Origin: Chloroflexota bacterium
GTDB taxonomy: Bacteria > Chloroflexota > Anaerolineae > Anaerolineales > Villigracilaceae
Length of the DNA stretch: 40,750 bases
Assembly: GCA_013152325.1 (NCBI GenBank)
Contig: JAADGN010000039.1
Location: 1 to 40,750 of the forward strand
Direction of reading: 5' to 3'
The translations under genes were made by a program, and so were the position numbers. The first letter of the stretch is position 1; every line of letters begins with the position of its first letter. Below the pieces are notes generated by a model. The model was not told the DNA's origin. It saw only the letters and a list, made by a program, of their open reading frames with translations, and did no database searches. This document shows, in pieces, positions 33,049-40,750 of the stretch.

Positions 33049-34140
33049 TCAGGAAAGCCGTTCGATGAGTTTTTCCGTCATTTCGCGGGTGTTCAGCGGC
33101 GACTCGCCCGGACGGGCGATGTCCGCGGTACGATGACCGGCGTTTAGGACAGCATCGACGGCGGCTTCGACCGCGGTTGCTTCATCGTCCAATCCCAGAG
33201 AGTGCCGCAGCATCATGGCCGTGGAAAGGATCGTGCCGATGGGGTTCGCAATGCCTTTCCCGGCAATGTCAGGGGCCGATCCGTGGATGGGCTCGTACAG
33301 GCCGCGCGGTTTGCCAAAGCGGTTGGTACCCTCGCCTAACGAAGCTGAGGGAAGGTTGCCCATCGAGCCGGTCAACACCGAGGCTTCATCCGTCAGGATA
33401 TCGCCGAACAGGTTGGCCGTGACCATCACGTCGAAAGTTCCGGGGCGCGTAAGCAAGTGCATGGCGGCGGCATCCACCAGCAAGTGCTCCAGTGCAATAT
33501 CGGGGTATTCTTCCGCCACCTGCGTCACAGTCTGCCGCCAGAGACGTGACGATTCCAGGACGTTGGCCTTGTCGACCGAGGTGACTTTTCCCTGCCGTTT
33601 GCCTGCCAACTGAAAAGCCAACCGCGCAACCCGCCGCACTTCGCTTTCCGTGTAAGCCATCGTGTCAACGGCTTGTTCCTCGCCATTCACGGTGCGGCGA
33701 AAACGCGGCTCCCCAAAATAAATGCCGCCGGTCAACTCGCGCACAACGAGCAAATTGACATTTTCCAGACGCTCAGGGCGCAAGGGGGAGGCATTGAGCA
33801 GGGTGGGATGCGGCTGCACGGGACGCAGGTTGGCGAACAATCCCAATCCCTTGCGCAATCCCAGTAATCCCTGTTCGGGACGGACAGCGGCGGTCGGGTC
33901 GTCCCATTTTGGGCCTCCCACCGCGCCCAGGATGACGGCATCCGCCTCGCGGCAGGCGTTCAAGGTCTCCTCGGGGAGGGGATTCCCGGTCAGATCGATG
34001 GCGGCGCCCCCAATGGGGTGCGCTTCCATTTTAAAGGTGTGTCCAAATCGTTCGGCGACGGCCTCTAGCATCGCTTGGGCTGCATCCACGACTTCCGGGC
34101 CGATGCCGTCGCCGGGAAGCAGGGTGATCATGGCTTTCAT
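33049..34140 (-). CDS. leuB: 3-isopropylmalate dehydrogenase
   Basis: A 363-residue NAD-dependent decarboxylating dehydrogenase. The N terminus [15 protein letters not shown], the substrate loop [27 protein letters not shown], the metal-site [16 protein letters not shown], and the adenine-binding [19 protein letters not shown] are all present. It converts 3-isopropylmalate to 2-oxoisocaproate. In the citramalate route the same enzyme usually handles 3-methylmalate as well. GGAGAG precedes the ATG; it lies 27 bases after cimA. Confidence 0.97.
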   Translation of the reverse strand: MKAMITLLPGDGIGPEVVDAAQAMLEAVAERFGHTFKMEAHPIGGAAIDLTGNPLPEETLNACREADAVILGAVGGPKWDDPTAAVRPEQGLLGLRKGLGLFANLRPVQPHPTLLNASPLRPERLENVNLLVVRELTGGIYFGEPRFRRTVNGEEQAVDTMAYTESEVRRVARLAFQLAGKRQGKVTSVDKANVLESSRLWRQTVTQVAEEYPDIALEHLLVDAAAMHLLTRPGTFDVMVTANLFGDILTDEASVLTGSMGNLPSASLGEGTNRFGKPRGLYEPIHGSAPDIAGKGIANPIGTILSTAMMLRHSLGLDDEATAVEAAVDAVLNAGHRTADIARPGESPLNTREMTEKLIERLS

Positions 34141-34167
34141 AAAACTCTCCTGCCTAAAGAAAAAAGA

Positions 34168-35718
34168 TTATTTCTGTAGGGCATACTCAATGCTGTCGGC
34201 CAGCGCGCGCCAGCTGGCTTCAATGATATTCGTGCTGGCGCCAACCGTGCTCCAGCGCGAGTTGCCGTTTTTCGTGTCGATCAACACCCTCACATTGGCG
34301 GCTGTGCCGCTTTCGCTGTCCAGGATGCGAACCTTGTAATCGTCCAGGCGAAGATCAGCCAGACGAGGGTAGGCGTCGAGCAGGGCTTTTCGCAGAGCGG
34401 CATCCAGCGCGTTGACGGGGCCATTGCCCTCGGCGGCGGTATGCACAACCTTTCCGTTGACGCGCACCTTGACCGTTGCTTCGGCAAAGACGCCCAGCCC
34501 GCGTCGATGTTCGACGACCACGGTGAAATCGATCAATTCGAAGGGGGGCGAGTAATCCGATTTCATGCGCTTCATCAACAAGTTCGCGGAGGCTTCGGCG
34601 CCCTCGAAAGTAAAGCCCTGCGCTTCCAGCTCTTTGATCTGTATCACGACGTCTCGAGCTTGTTCGCTGTTGACGTCCAACCCAAATTCACGGGCTTTGT
34701 CGATCACGTTGCCGCGCCCGGAAAGTTCCGACACCAACGTCCTGCGTTTGTTGCCCACCAGCGCGGGGTCTATGTGCTGGTAGGAGTCTTCATTCTTCAA
34801 CACCGCGGCGACGTGGATCCCGCCTTTGTGGGCAAAAGCCTTCTTGCCAACAAAGGGCAGGTAGGGGTTGGGCGGCTGGTTGGCGATCTCGGCCACGAAA
34901 TGGGAAAGGTCCGACAGCGCAGCCAAATTTTCGCGGGTGACGCAGGACAGTCCCATTTTGAGCTGCAGGTTGGGGATGATCGTACACAAGTTCGCGTTGC
35001 CGACCCGTTCTCCGTAACCGTTGATCGTGCCTTGAACGTGCACGGCGCCAGCTCGTACGGCGGCCAGTGTGTTGGCGACGCCGTTGCCGCCATCATCATG
35101 GGTGTGGACGCCCAACGGAACCCGGATTCGTTCCCCTACCTGCCTGACGATCTCTTCCACCTCCCAGGGGAGCGCTCCGCCGTTGGTTTCGCACAAGACG
35201 ATAACGTCGGCCCCTCCGCTCGCGGCAGCCTGGACGGTCTCGAGCGCGTATTCGGGATTGGCTTTGTACCCGTCAAAGAAGTGTTCCGCATCGTAGACGA
35301 CTTCTTTCCCCAAACTTTTGATGTAGGCGACGCTTTCCTGGATCATGGCCAGGTTTTCTTCGGGGGTGGTTTCCAGCACGTCGGCGACGTGCAGATCCCA
35401 ACTTTTTCCGACAATGGTGACAACCGGCGTTTCCGCATCCACGAGCGCCCGCAGGTTGGGATCGTTTTCGGGACGGCTGTTTTTCCTGCGCGTGGACCCA
35501 AAGGCCGCAACTTTGGCGTTCCGTAAATCCAGGGATCGCACCCGACGGAAATATTCGGCATCCTTGGGGTTGGACCCCGGCCAACCGCCCTCAACATAGT
35601 GCACCCCGAAATCGTCCAGGCGGCGGGTGATCTTCAGTTTGTCGTTGACCGAAAGCGAAATGCCTTCGCTTTGGGTGCCGTCTCGCAAGGTAGTGTCGTA
35701 GATAAAAACGCTTGACAT
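34168..35718 (-). CDS. cimA: (R)-citramalate synthase
   Basis: A 516-residue member of the LeuA-like DRE-TIM superfamily. The start IYDTTLRDGTQSEGISLSV, GGWPGSNPKD, VYDAEHFFDGYK, THDDGGNGVANTLAAV, and a C-terminal regulatory domain with GPVNALDAALRKAL are characteristic of CimA rather than LeuA. It condenses acetyl-CoA and pyruvate to citramalate, the first step of a threonine-independent path to 2-ketobutyrate and isoleucine. The neighbouring leuC, leuD and leuB can complete the path. GAGGAG precedes the ATG. A 152-base gap with a hairpin separates it from leuD. Confidence 0.92.
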   Translation of the reverse strand: MSSVFIYDTTLRDGTQSEGISLSVNDKLKITRRLDDFGVHYVEGGWPGSNPKDAEYFRRVRSLDLRNAKVAAFGSTRRKNSRPENDPNLRALVDAETPVVTIVGKSWDLHVADVLETTPEENLAMIQESVAYIKSLGKEVVYDAEHFFDGYKANPEYALETVQAAASGGADVIVLCETNGGALPWEVEEIVRQVGERIRVPLGVHTHDDGGNGVANTLAAVRAGAVHVQGTINGYGERVGNANLCTIIPNLQLKMGLSCVTRENLAALSDLSHFVAEIANQPPNPYLPFVGKKAFAHKGGIHVAAVLKNEDSYQHIDPALVGNKRRTLVSELSGRGNVIDKAREFGLDVNSEQARDVVIQIKELEAQGFTFEGAEASANLLMKRMKSDYSPPFELIDFTVVVEHRRGLGVFAEATVKVRVNGKVVHTAAEGNGPVNALDAALRKALLDAYPRLADLRLDDYKVRILDSESGTAANVRVLIDTKNGNSRWSTVGASTNIIEASWRALADSIEYALQK

Positions 35719-35787
35719 GTGGAACTCCTCTCATAAAAAGAAAATGCAAATTTGCAATTACAGGGCAGTGACAGGGGTTCCAATACC

Positions 35788-35830
35788 CTGGGCGACGAGA
35801 ATTGCCTGGCAATAAGCGCTCGTCGCCCAG
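35788..35830 (-). promoter_or_regulatory. Long hairpin between leuD and cimA
   Basis: A perfect 12-base-pair stem CTGGGCGACGAG/CTCGTCGCCCAG (35788-35799 with 35819-35830), whose loop contains the smaller palindrome ATTGCC-T-GGCAAT. No T-run follows, so it may be a processing or stability site rather than a terminator. Confidence 0.5.
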
Positions 35831-35870
35831 AAGGCCTTCCTTTTGTGTTCCTTTGGCGTCGTCATAGAAA

Positions 35871-36461
35871 TCACTTCTCCATCGCCTGCTCGAAAGCGGC
35901 GATTTTCTCTTCGTTCTTGAGCAGGTACCCGAGCTGGTCGAGCCCTTCCAGCAAACAGACTTTGCTGAACTCGTCTATCGGAAATGCGGCCTCCCGACCG
36001 TTGGGCAGCTTCACTGTTTGGGCATCCAGGTCAACGGTTACCCGCGTCGAGGGGTCGTCGGCAACCATTGCGAATAACTGTTGGTGGGTTTCCTCGTCCA
36101 CGATGATCGGGAGCAGGCCGTTTTTCAGGGAATTGTTCCGGAAAATATCCGCAAAGGACGTGCTGATGATGGCCCGGATGCCCCACCCGACCAGCGCCCA
36201 GGGGGCATGTTCACGGGACGAACCGCACCCGAAGTTGTCTCCGGCCAACAGGATCTGTGCGCCTTGGAATTGGGGTTGGTTAAGTGGAAAGTCGGGTTTT
36301 GGGCTTCCATCCGGCAGGTAGCGCCAGCCGGCGAACAGTCCTTCCTCCAATCCGGATTTGTCGATCACTTTAAGGTAGCGGGCCGGAATGATCTGGTCGG
36401 TATCGACATCGTTGTGGGGCAGTGGGATGAGTCGGGACGTGAGAATCTGGAATTTTTTCAT
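35871..36461 (-). CDS. leuD: Isopropylmalate isomerase small subunit
   Basis: A 196-residue LeuD. The start FQILTSRLIPLPHNDVDTDQIIPARYLK and the swivel-domain motif AGDNFGCGSSREHAPWAL are diagnostic, followed by IISTSFADIFRNNSLKNGLLPI. With LeuC it isomerises 2- to 3-isopropylmalate and probably citramalate to 3-methylmalate. The ATG is three bases after the leuC stop, so translation is probably coupled. Confidence 0.96.
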   Translation of the reverse strand: MKKFQILTSRLIPLPHNDVDTDQIIPARYLKVIDKSGLEEGLFAGWRYLPDGSPKPDFPLNQPQFQGAQILLAGDNFGCGSSREHAPWALVGWGIRAIISTSFADIFRNNSLKNGLLPIIVDEETHQQLFAMVADDPSTRVTVDLDAQTVKLPNGREAAFPIDEFSKVCLLEGLDQLGYLLKNEEKIAAFEQAMEK

Positions 36462-36464
36462 TGC

Positions 36465-37874
36465 TTAGCTCATGAATGTCCTGGGGTCGGTGACTTTGCC
36501 GGTGATCGCGCTGGCAGCCGCGGTGAGCGGACTGGCCAGGAAGGTGCGTCCGCCTTTGCCCTGGCGGCCTTCAAAGTTGCGATTGCTGGTGCTGACGGCG
36601 TATTGCCCGGGCTGCAACTGGTCTCCGTTCATCGCGATGCACATGCTGCATCCGGCATAACGCCATTCGCCGCCCGCATCCCGGACGATCTTGTCGATGC
36701 CTTCGGCTTCGGCTTGCCGGCGGATATTCTCCGAGCCGGGGACGACCAGCAGGCGCACGCCGTCGGCCACCTTGCGGCCTTTTAGCAACGAAGCTGCCAG
36801 GCGCAGGTCGCTCAGGCGTGAGTTCGTACAACTGCCGATAAAGACCACGTCCACGGGATGGCCGGTCAGCGGGCGACCGGGCTGCAAATCCATGTAGCGC
36901 AGGGCTTTTTCAAGGGCGGCGCGTTTTGCGGGGTCGGCTTCCTGTTCCGGATCCGGGACAGGCTGGCTGATGGGCGCGCCCATGCTGGGGTTGGTGCCAT
37001 AGGTGACCATCGGCTCCAGTTTGGAGGCGTCTATCGTCACAGATTTGTCGTAAACGGCGCCCGCATCCGAAGGAAGGCTGCGCCAGCGATCCAGGGCGGC
37101 ATCCCAGGCTGCGCCGCGAGGGGCAAATTGACGTCCGGCCAGATATTCGAAGGTTGCATCATCGGGGGCGATCATTCCGGCGCGTGCGCCGGCCTCGATG
37201 GACATGTTGCACAAGGTCATGCGGCCTTCCATGTCGAGGGCGCGCACCGCCGAACCGGCGAATTCGAAAACGTGGCCCGTGCCGCCGCCAATGCCGATCT
37301 TCGCGATCAGGGCCAGGATCATGTCTTTGGCGGCGACTCCCGGCTGAAGCTGCCCGTCGAAGTTGACCAGGTACGTTTTGGGGCGGTATTGCAGCAAACT
37401 TTGCGTGGCGAGCACATGTTCCACTTCGCTGGTGCCGATGCCAAAGGCCAGCGCGCCGAACGCGCCATGCGTGGATGTATGGCTGTCGCCGCAGACGATG
37501 GTCATGCCGGGCTGCGTAAGACCCAGCTCCGGCCCGATGACGTGCACGATCCCGCGTTCCGGGTGCTCCAGGTCGTAGAGCGGGATGCCAAAATCCGAGC
37601 AGTTGCTCTCGAATTGCCGCAACTGCCGGACGGCCATGTCGTCTGCCAGGGCCAGGGAGAGGGACAGCGTGGGCGTGGAATGGTCCATCGTCGCCACGGT
37701 ACGATCCGGGCGACGGACACGCAGCCCTTTCTGGCGCAGTCCGCTGAACGCTTGGGGGGAGGTAACTTCGTGCACCAGATGCAGGTCGATGTACAGGATC
37801 GAGGGCGAAGCCTGGTCTTTGGCGACGACGTGAACGTCCCAAACTTTTTGCAGTAATGTTTTCGGTTGTGGCAT
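36465..37874 (-). CDS. leuC: Isopropylmalate isomerase large subunit
   Basis: A 469-residue aconitase-superfamily protein. It has [25 protein letters not shown], the active-site [28 protein letters not shown], Cys-containing [13 protein letters not shown] (first cluster Cys), and [10 protein letters not shown] with the C-x2-C pair of the [4Fe-4S] cluster. The start lies nine bases after the stop of the small duplicated-motif gene. No clear ribosome binding site is seen, so coupling to that gene is likely. Length and motifs match the bacterial LeuC type. Confidence 0.97.
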   Translation of the reverse strand: MPQPKTLLQKVWDVHVVAKDQASPSILYIDLHLVHEVTSPQAFSGLRQKGLRVRRPDRTVATMDHSTPTLSLSLALADDMAVRQLRQFESNCSDFGIPLYDLEHPERGIVHVIGPELGLTQPGMTIVCGDSHTSTHGAFGALAFGIGTSEVEHVLATQSLLQYRPKTYLVNFDGQLQPGVAAKDMILALIAKIGIGGGTGHVFEFAGSAVRALDMEGRMTLCNMSIEAGARAGMIAPDDATFEYLAGRQFAPRGAAWDAALDRWRSLPSDAGAVYDKSVTIDASKLEPMVTYGTNPSMGAPISQPVPDPEQEADPAKRAALEKALRYMDLQPGRPLTGHPVDVVFIGSCTNSRLSDLRLAASLLKGRKVADGVRLLVVPGSENIRRQAEAEGIDKIVRDAGGEWRYAGCSMCIAMNGDQLQPGQYAVSTSNRNFEGRQGKGGRTFLASPLTAAASAITGKVTDPRTFMS

Positions 37875-37883
37875 GGCTGGATA

Positions 37884-38123
37884 CTATTTGTACAGTTCCG
37901 ACAGATCCCAGCGTGCGGGTATGGTTCTTGTTTCGGGAAAGGTCTCGATCTTGCCGGGCGCGTGAACTTCTTCGGTTTTCGGCGCTGGCTTGGAGGCCAT
38001 TAAACCCGATACGTCCCAATGGGCCGGTATGGTTCTTGTTTCGGGGAAAGTTTCGATGCGGCCTTCTTCGTGAACCGGCTCATCGACGGGTTGTTGCGCA
38101 TGTTTGTCGGTCTGGTTGGTCAT
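37884..38123 (-). CDS. Small protein with a duplicated TFPETRTIPA-WD motif, unknown function
   Basis: A 79-residue hydrophilic protein. Two copies of a block occur: GRIETFPETRTIPAHWDVSGL (about 21-41) and GKIETFPETRTIPARWDLSEL (about 57-77), joined by a Lys/Pro-rich linker. The duplication is also visible in DNA, where 37918-37937 and 38026-38045 are identical 20-mers. AAGGAGA precedes the ATG at good spacing, and the gene sits between leuA (29 bases) and leuC (nine bases) in the same orientation, so it is very likely translated. There is no membrane segment, Cys or catalytic motif. It is not a typical leucine-rich leader peptide. An adaptor, scaffold or regulatory peptide of leucine synthesis is one possibility; the function is unknown. 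Confidence 0.75.
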   Translation of the reverse strand: MTNQTDKHAQQPVDEPVHEEGRIETFPETRTIPAHWDVSGLMASKPAPKTEEVHAPGKIETFPETRTIPARWDLSELYK

Positions 38124-38152
38124 CGTATTCTCCTTAAAGTTGATAGGTGAAG

Positions 38153-39772
38153 TTATCCTGCAATCTCGGTGGGGGTTTCGGCAAGCCCAAAGCGCCCGCT
38201 GGCAACCAACAGTTTGTTCAGGGCGGCCAGATAAGCTTCGCCGGCCACGATGATGTCGGTATCGGCGCCGTAACCGCCATACGTGCGCGCGTGGGCTTGT
38301 CCGCTTTGCGGGGATGTGCGCTGAGGGCTGCTGCCGTTCTCGGGCTGTAGGCGTACGGTGACCTCGCCAATCGCATCGATGCCCTCCGTGACGGCATGGA
38401 CGTGAAATTCCAGCAACGTATTGGGCACGCCGACGATGGCGTCGATGGCTTTGTAGACCGCATCGACGGGGCCTGTGCCAATGGACGCCTGCACCAGCAG
38501 GTCGTCGTCGGGGCCGAGCAGACGGACGGTGGCGGTGGGCAGGCCAATCGTCCCGCAGGCGACCTGAAGACCGTCCAGGCGGTAGATTTCATGAGCCTGG
38601 TACATCTGGTCTTCGATCAATGCTTCCAGGTCTGCATCGGTAATGGTTTTCTTTTTGTCCGCCAACTCTTTGAAACGCTGGAAGGTGTAGGCCAGGTCGT
38701 CTTTTCCCAGGTCGTAACCCAACTCGGCCAGACGGACTTTCAACGCGTGCCGGCCCGAGTGTTTTCCCAGCACCAGACGGGAGCGATTGAGTCCAACGGT
38801 TTCGGGGCGCATGATCTCGTAGGTGGTTTCATTTTTAAGCATGCCGTCCTGGTGGATGCCCGCCTCGTGGGCAAAAGCGTTTGCCCCGACAATGGCTTTG
38901 TTCGGCTGCACTGACATGCCGGTATAGTTCGAAACCGTGCGGCTGATGCGGGTGATCTGCGTGGTGTCGATGCCGGTGGCGCAGCCATAGACCTTGCGAC
39001 GGGTGTACAGGGCCATGGCGATCTCTTCCAAAGAGGTATTTCCGGCCCGCTCGCCGATCCCGTTGACGGTCACTTCGACCTGGCGCGCCCCGGCTTGGAT
39101 CCCCGCCAGCGTATTGGCAGTTGCCATCCCCAGATCGTCATGACAATGGACGGAAACAACCGTATTTTCGATTCCGGGTGTGTTGGCGATGATCCCGGCG
39201 ATCAGTTTTCCGAATTCATCCGGGGTCGTATATCCGACCGTGTCCGGAATGTTGAGGGTGGTCGCGCCGGCCTTGATGGCCTCGCCCAGCACCAGGTAGA
39301 GGAATTCGGGCTCGCTGCGTCCGGCATCTTCGGGGGAGAATTCCACATCGTCACACAGTGAACGGGCATAGGAGACCATCTCGTGGACGCGCTCGACGAC
39401 CTCTTCGGGGTCCATGCGCAGTTTGTGCCGCATGTGGATGGAGGAAGTGGCCAAAAAGGTGTGGATGCGCGGCCGGGAGGCGTGACGGACCGCATCCCAG
39501 GCCGCGTCGATATCCGATTTCACGGCACGCGCCAGCCCGCAAATGATGGGGGGCTGGCCCGTCGAGGCGTTGCCCACTTCGACGGCGATGCGGCGGACGC
39601 CTTCCAGGTCGTCGGGGGACGCGGCGGGGAATCCCGCTTCAATGACGTCCACGCCCAGGCGAGCCAAACCGCGGGCGATTTCCAGCTTTTCGTTGGATGT
39701 GAGTGAAGCGCCGGGAGACTGCTCGCCATCTCGCAGGGTGGTATCGAAAAAGCGAATATAGTTATCCTGCAT
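38153..39772 (-). CDS. leuA: 2-isopropylmalate synthase
   Basis: A 539-residue enzyme that condenses acetyl-CoA with 2-oxoisovalerate, the committed step to leucine. The catalytic TIM barrel carries [59 protein letters not shown] and [13 protein letters not shown]. The C-terminal LeuA dimer domain, which binds leucine for feedback control, ends [22 protein letters not shown] Ser/Pro/Gln-rich insertion ([16 protein letters not shown]) interrupts that domain. The ATG is three bases after the ilvC stop. Confidence 0.97.
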   Translation of the reverse strand: MQDNYIRFFDTTLRDGEQSPGASLTSNEKLEIARGLARLGVDVIEAGFPAASPDDLEGVRRIAVEVGNASTGQPPIICGLARAVKSDIDAAWDAVRHASRPRIHTFLATSSIHMRHKLRMDPEEVVERVHEMVSYARSLCDDVEFSPEDAGRSEPEFLYLVLGEAIKAGATTLNIPDTVGYTTPDEFGKLIAGIIANTPGIENTVVSVHCHDDLGMATANTLAGIQAGARQVEVTVNGIGERAGNTSLEEIAMALYTRRKVYGCATGIDTTQITRISRTVSNYTGMSVQPNKAIVGANAFAHEAGIHQDGMLKNETTYEIMRPETVGLNRSRLVLGKHSGRHALKVRLAELGYDLGKDDLAYTFQRFKELADKKKTITDADLEALIEDQMYQAHEIYRLDGLQVACGTIGLPTATVRLLGPDDDLLVQASIGTGPVDAVYKAIDAIVGVPNTLLEFHVHAVTEGIDAIGEVTVRLQPENGSSPQRTSPQSGQAHARTYGGYGADTDIIVAGEAYLAALNKLLVASGRFGLAETPTEIAG

Positions 39773-39775
39773 AGT

Positions 39776-40750
39776 TTATTCTCCAGCTTTAATGGTTACG
39801 GGTTCTACGAATGGCATCATAGAACGCAACTCTGCGCCGACTTTCTCGATCAGGTGCCCCTGCTCTTTGCGCCGCTGCTCGTTGAACCAGGGCCGGCCGG
39901 CTTCATTTTCCTGTATCCATCCCCTGGCATAGGTGCCATCCTGGATGTCTTGGAGCAGTTTTTGCATGATTTTGCGGGTCTCTTCATTGATAAGCTGGGG
40001 GCCGGCGTGATAGTCGCCATGTTCAGCAGTATCGGAAATCGAGTAACGCATGTAATTCAGGCCGCCGCGGTACATCAGATCGACGATCAGTTTGAGTTCG
40101 TGCATACACTCGAAATATGCAAGTTCGGGTTGATAACCGGCATCGACGAGAGTCTCGAAAGCCATCTTCACGAGGCCGCTGACGCCGCCGCACAAGACAG
40201 CCTGCTCTCCGAACAAGTCGGTTTCGGTCTCTTCGGAGAAGGTCGTTTCCAGCACGCCGGCGCGCGTAGCGCCCAAAGCATAGGCGTACGAAAGCGCGTT
40301 GGCCTTGGCTTCCCCGCTGGCATCCTGGTGGACGGCCAGCAGCGCCGGGGTCCCGCCGCCCTCGGTGTACAGTTCGCGCACCCGGTGACCGGGCGCTTTT
40401 GGCGCGACCATGCTGACGTCCACGTCTTCGGGGGGCGTAATGGTCCCGTAGCGGATATTGAAGCCGTGTGCGAACATGAGCGTTTTTCCCTTGCCAAGAT
40501 GGGGGGCGATATATTCCTTGTAGATGGCGGGCTGCGCCGTATCCGGGGCCAGGAGCATGATGGTATCGGCCCACCGGGCGGCCTCGTCGATTGCGCTGAC
40601 GGTCAGGCCGTTGGCCTCGGCTTTGGCCCATGACTTGCTGCCTGGCCGCAGGCCGACCCGGACGTCTACGCCGCTGTCGTGCAAATTAAGGCTGTGGGCA
40701 TGCCCCTGGGAACCGTACCCAACAATGGCAACTTTCTTGCTGCGGATTAA
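39776..40750 (-). CDS. ilvC: Ketol-acid reductoisomerase, 5' end outside the window
   Basis: An open frame of 324 codons from the right edge to the TAA at 39776. The visible part starts in the Rossmann fold ([19 protein letters not shown]), then [16 protein letters not shown], whose Arg and Ser residues fit NADPH preference. It continues with [34 protein letters not shown], and the metal-binding [18 protein letters not shown]. It is a short class I enzyme missing only about 15-20 N-terminal residues. It converts acetolactate or acetohydroxybutyrate to dihydroxy acids for Val and Ile. It is the first visible gene of the operon; acetolactate synthase genes are likely further upstream. Confidence 0.97.
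   Translation of the reverse strand, partial: LIRSKKVAIVGYGSQGHAHSLNLHDSGVDVRVGLRPGSKSWAKAEANGLTVSAIDEAARWADTIMLLAPDTAQPAIYKEYIAPHLGKGKTLMFAHGFNIRYGTITPPEDVDVSMVAPKAPGHRVRELYTEGGGTPALLAVHQDASGEAKANALSYAYALGATRAGVLETTFSEETETDLFGEQAVLCGGVSGLVKMAFETLVDAGYQPELAYFECMHELKLIVDLMYRGGLNYMRYSISDTAEHGDYHAGPQLINEETRKIMQKLLQDIQDGTYARGWIQENEAGRPWFNEQRRKEQGHLIEKVGAELRSMMPFVEPVTIKAGE

Overview
The window looks like a chromosomal segment of a member of the Chloroflexota, most likely class Anaerolineae. The basis is the gene content and style: an alpha-type glutamine synthetase, a TtuB/TtuA tRNA-thiolation pair, a DUF1385 membrane protein, a membrane-anchored parvulin with a long Thr/Pro-rich linker, many short palindromic intergenic repeats, and moderately high GC. 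This assignment is inference; no rRNA or tRNA gene is visible to confirm it.

Layout, left to right. (1) 1-1577: the start of a leftward gene, probably a staphylococcal-nuclease-like protein, faces a rightward ttuB-ttuA pair, with good sigma70-type promoters for both directions. (2) 1584-8113, all leftward: glnA, a 0.8 kb RNA-rich intergenic region (probable 6S RNA, two further structured elements, several terminators), asnS, aspS and an aldo/keto reductase. (3) 8114-12900, rightward: rnc and smc. (4) 13054-16746, leftward: rpsF-ssb-rpsR, then a membrane-anchored PpiC-type isomerase; upstream lies a PHP-domain phosphoesterase. (5) 16828-22873, rightward: secG with its own promoter and terminator, then an orphan family-5 solute-binding protein, an unknown 183-residue protein, an M20 peptidase, DUF1385 and a phosphodiester-glycosidase-domain protein. 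(6) 23129-31940, all leftward: an accessory-rich region. Three genes look like pieces of one DNA-end-processing machine: a Cas4/RecB-like nuclease with four Cys, a UvrD-type helicase, and a second helicase-like ATPase with degenerate motifs. They are separated by an AbrB/PIN toxin-antitoxin pair, an alpha/beta hydrolase, a REP-associated tyrosine transposase (RAYT) inside a REP cluster, and a GxxExxY protein with tandem duplication debris. (7) 32102-40750, leftward: a branched-chain amino acid operon, ilvC (5' end cut by the window)-leuA-small duplicated-motif protein-leuC-leuD-cimA-leuB-ilvE.

How the genes work together: the operon in (7) makes leucine from 2-ketoisovalerate (LeuA, LeuCD, LeuB, IlvE). 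It can also supply 2-ketobutyrate for isoleucine from pyruvate and acetyl-CoA through CimA plus LeuCD/LeuB, so threonine deaminase would not be required. IlvC and IlvE serve the shared steps. The items most worth following up are the dispersed helicase-helicase-nuclease set, the RAYT/REP element whose repeat copies show a compensatory base-pair change, the unknown structured RNAs between asnS and glnA, the small duplicated-motif protein in the leu operon, and palindromic repeats translated in frame inside two of the DNA-repair-like genes.
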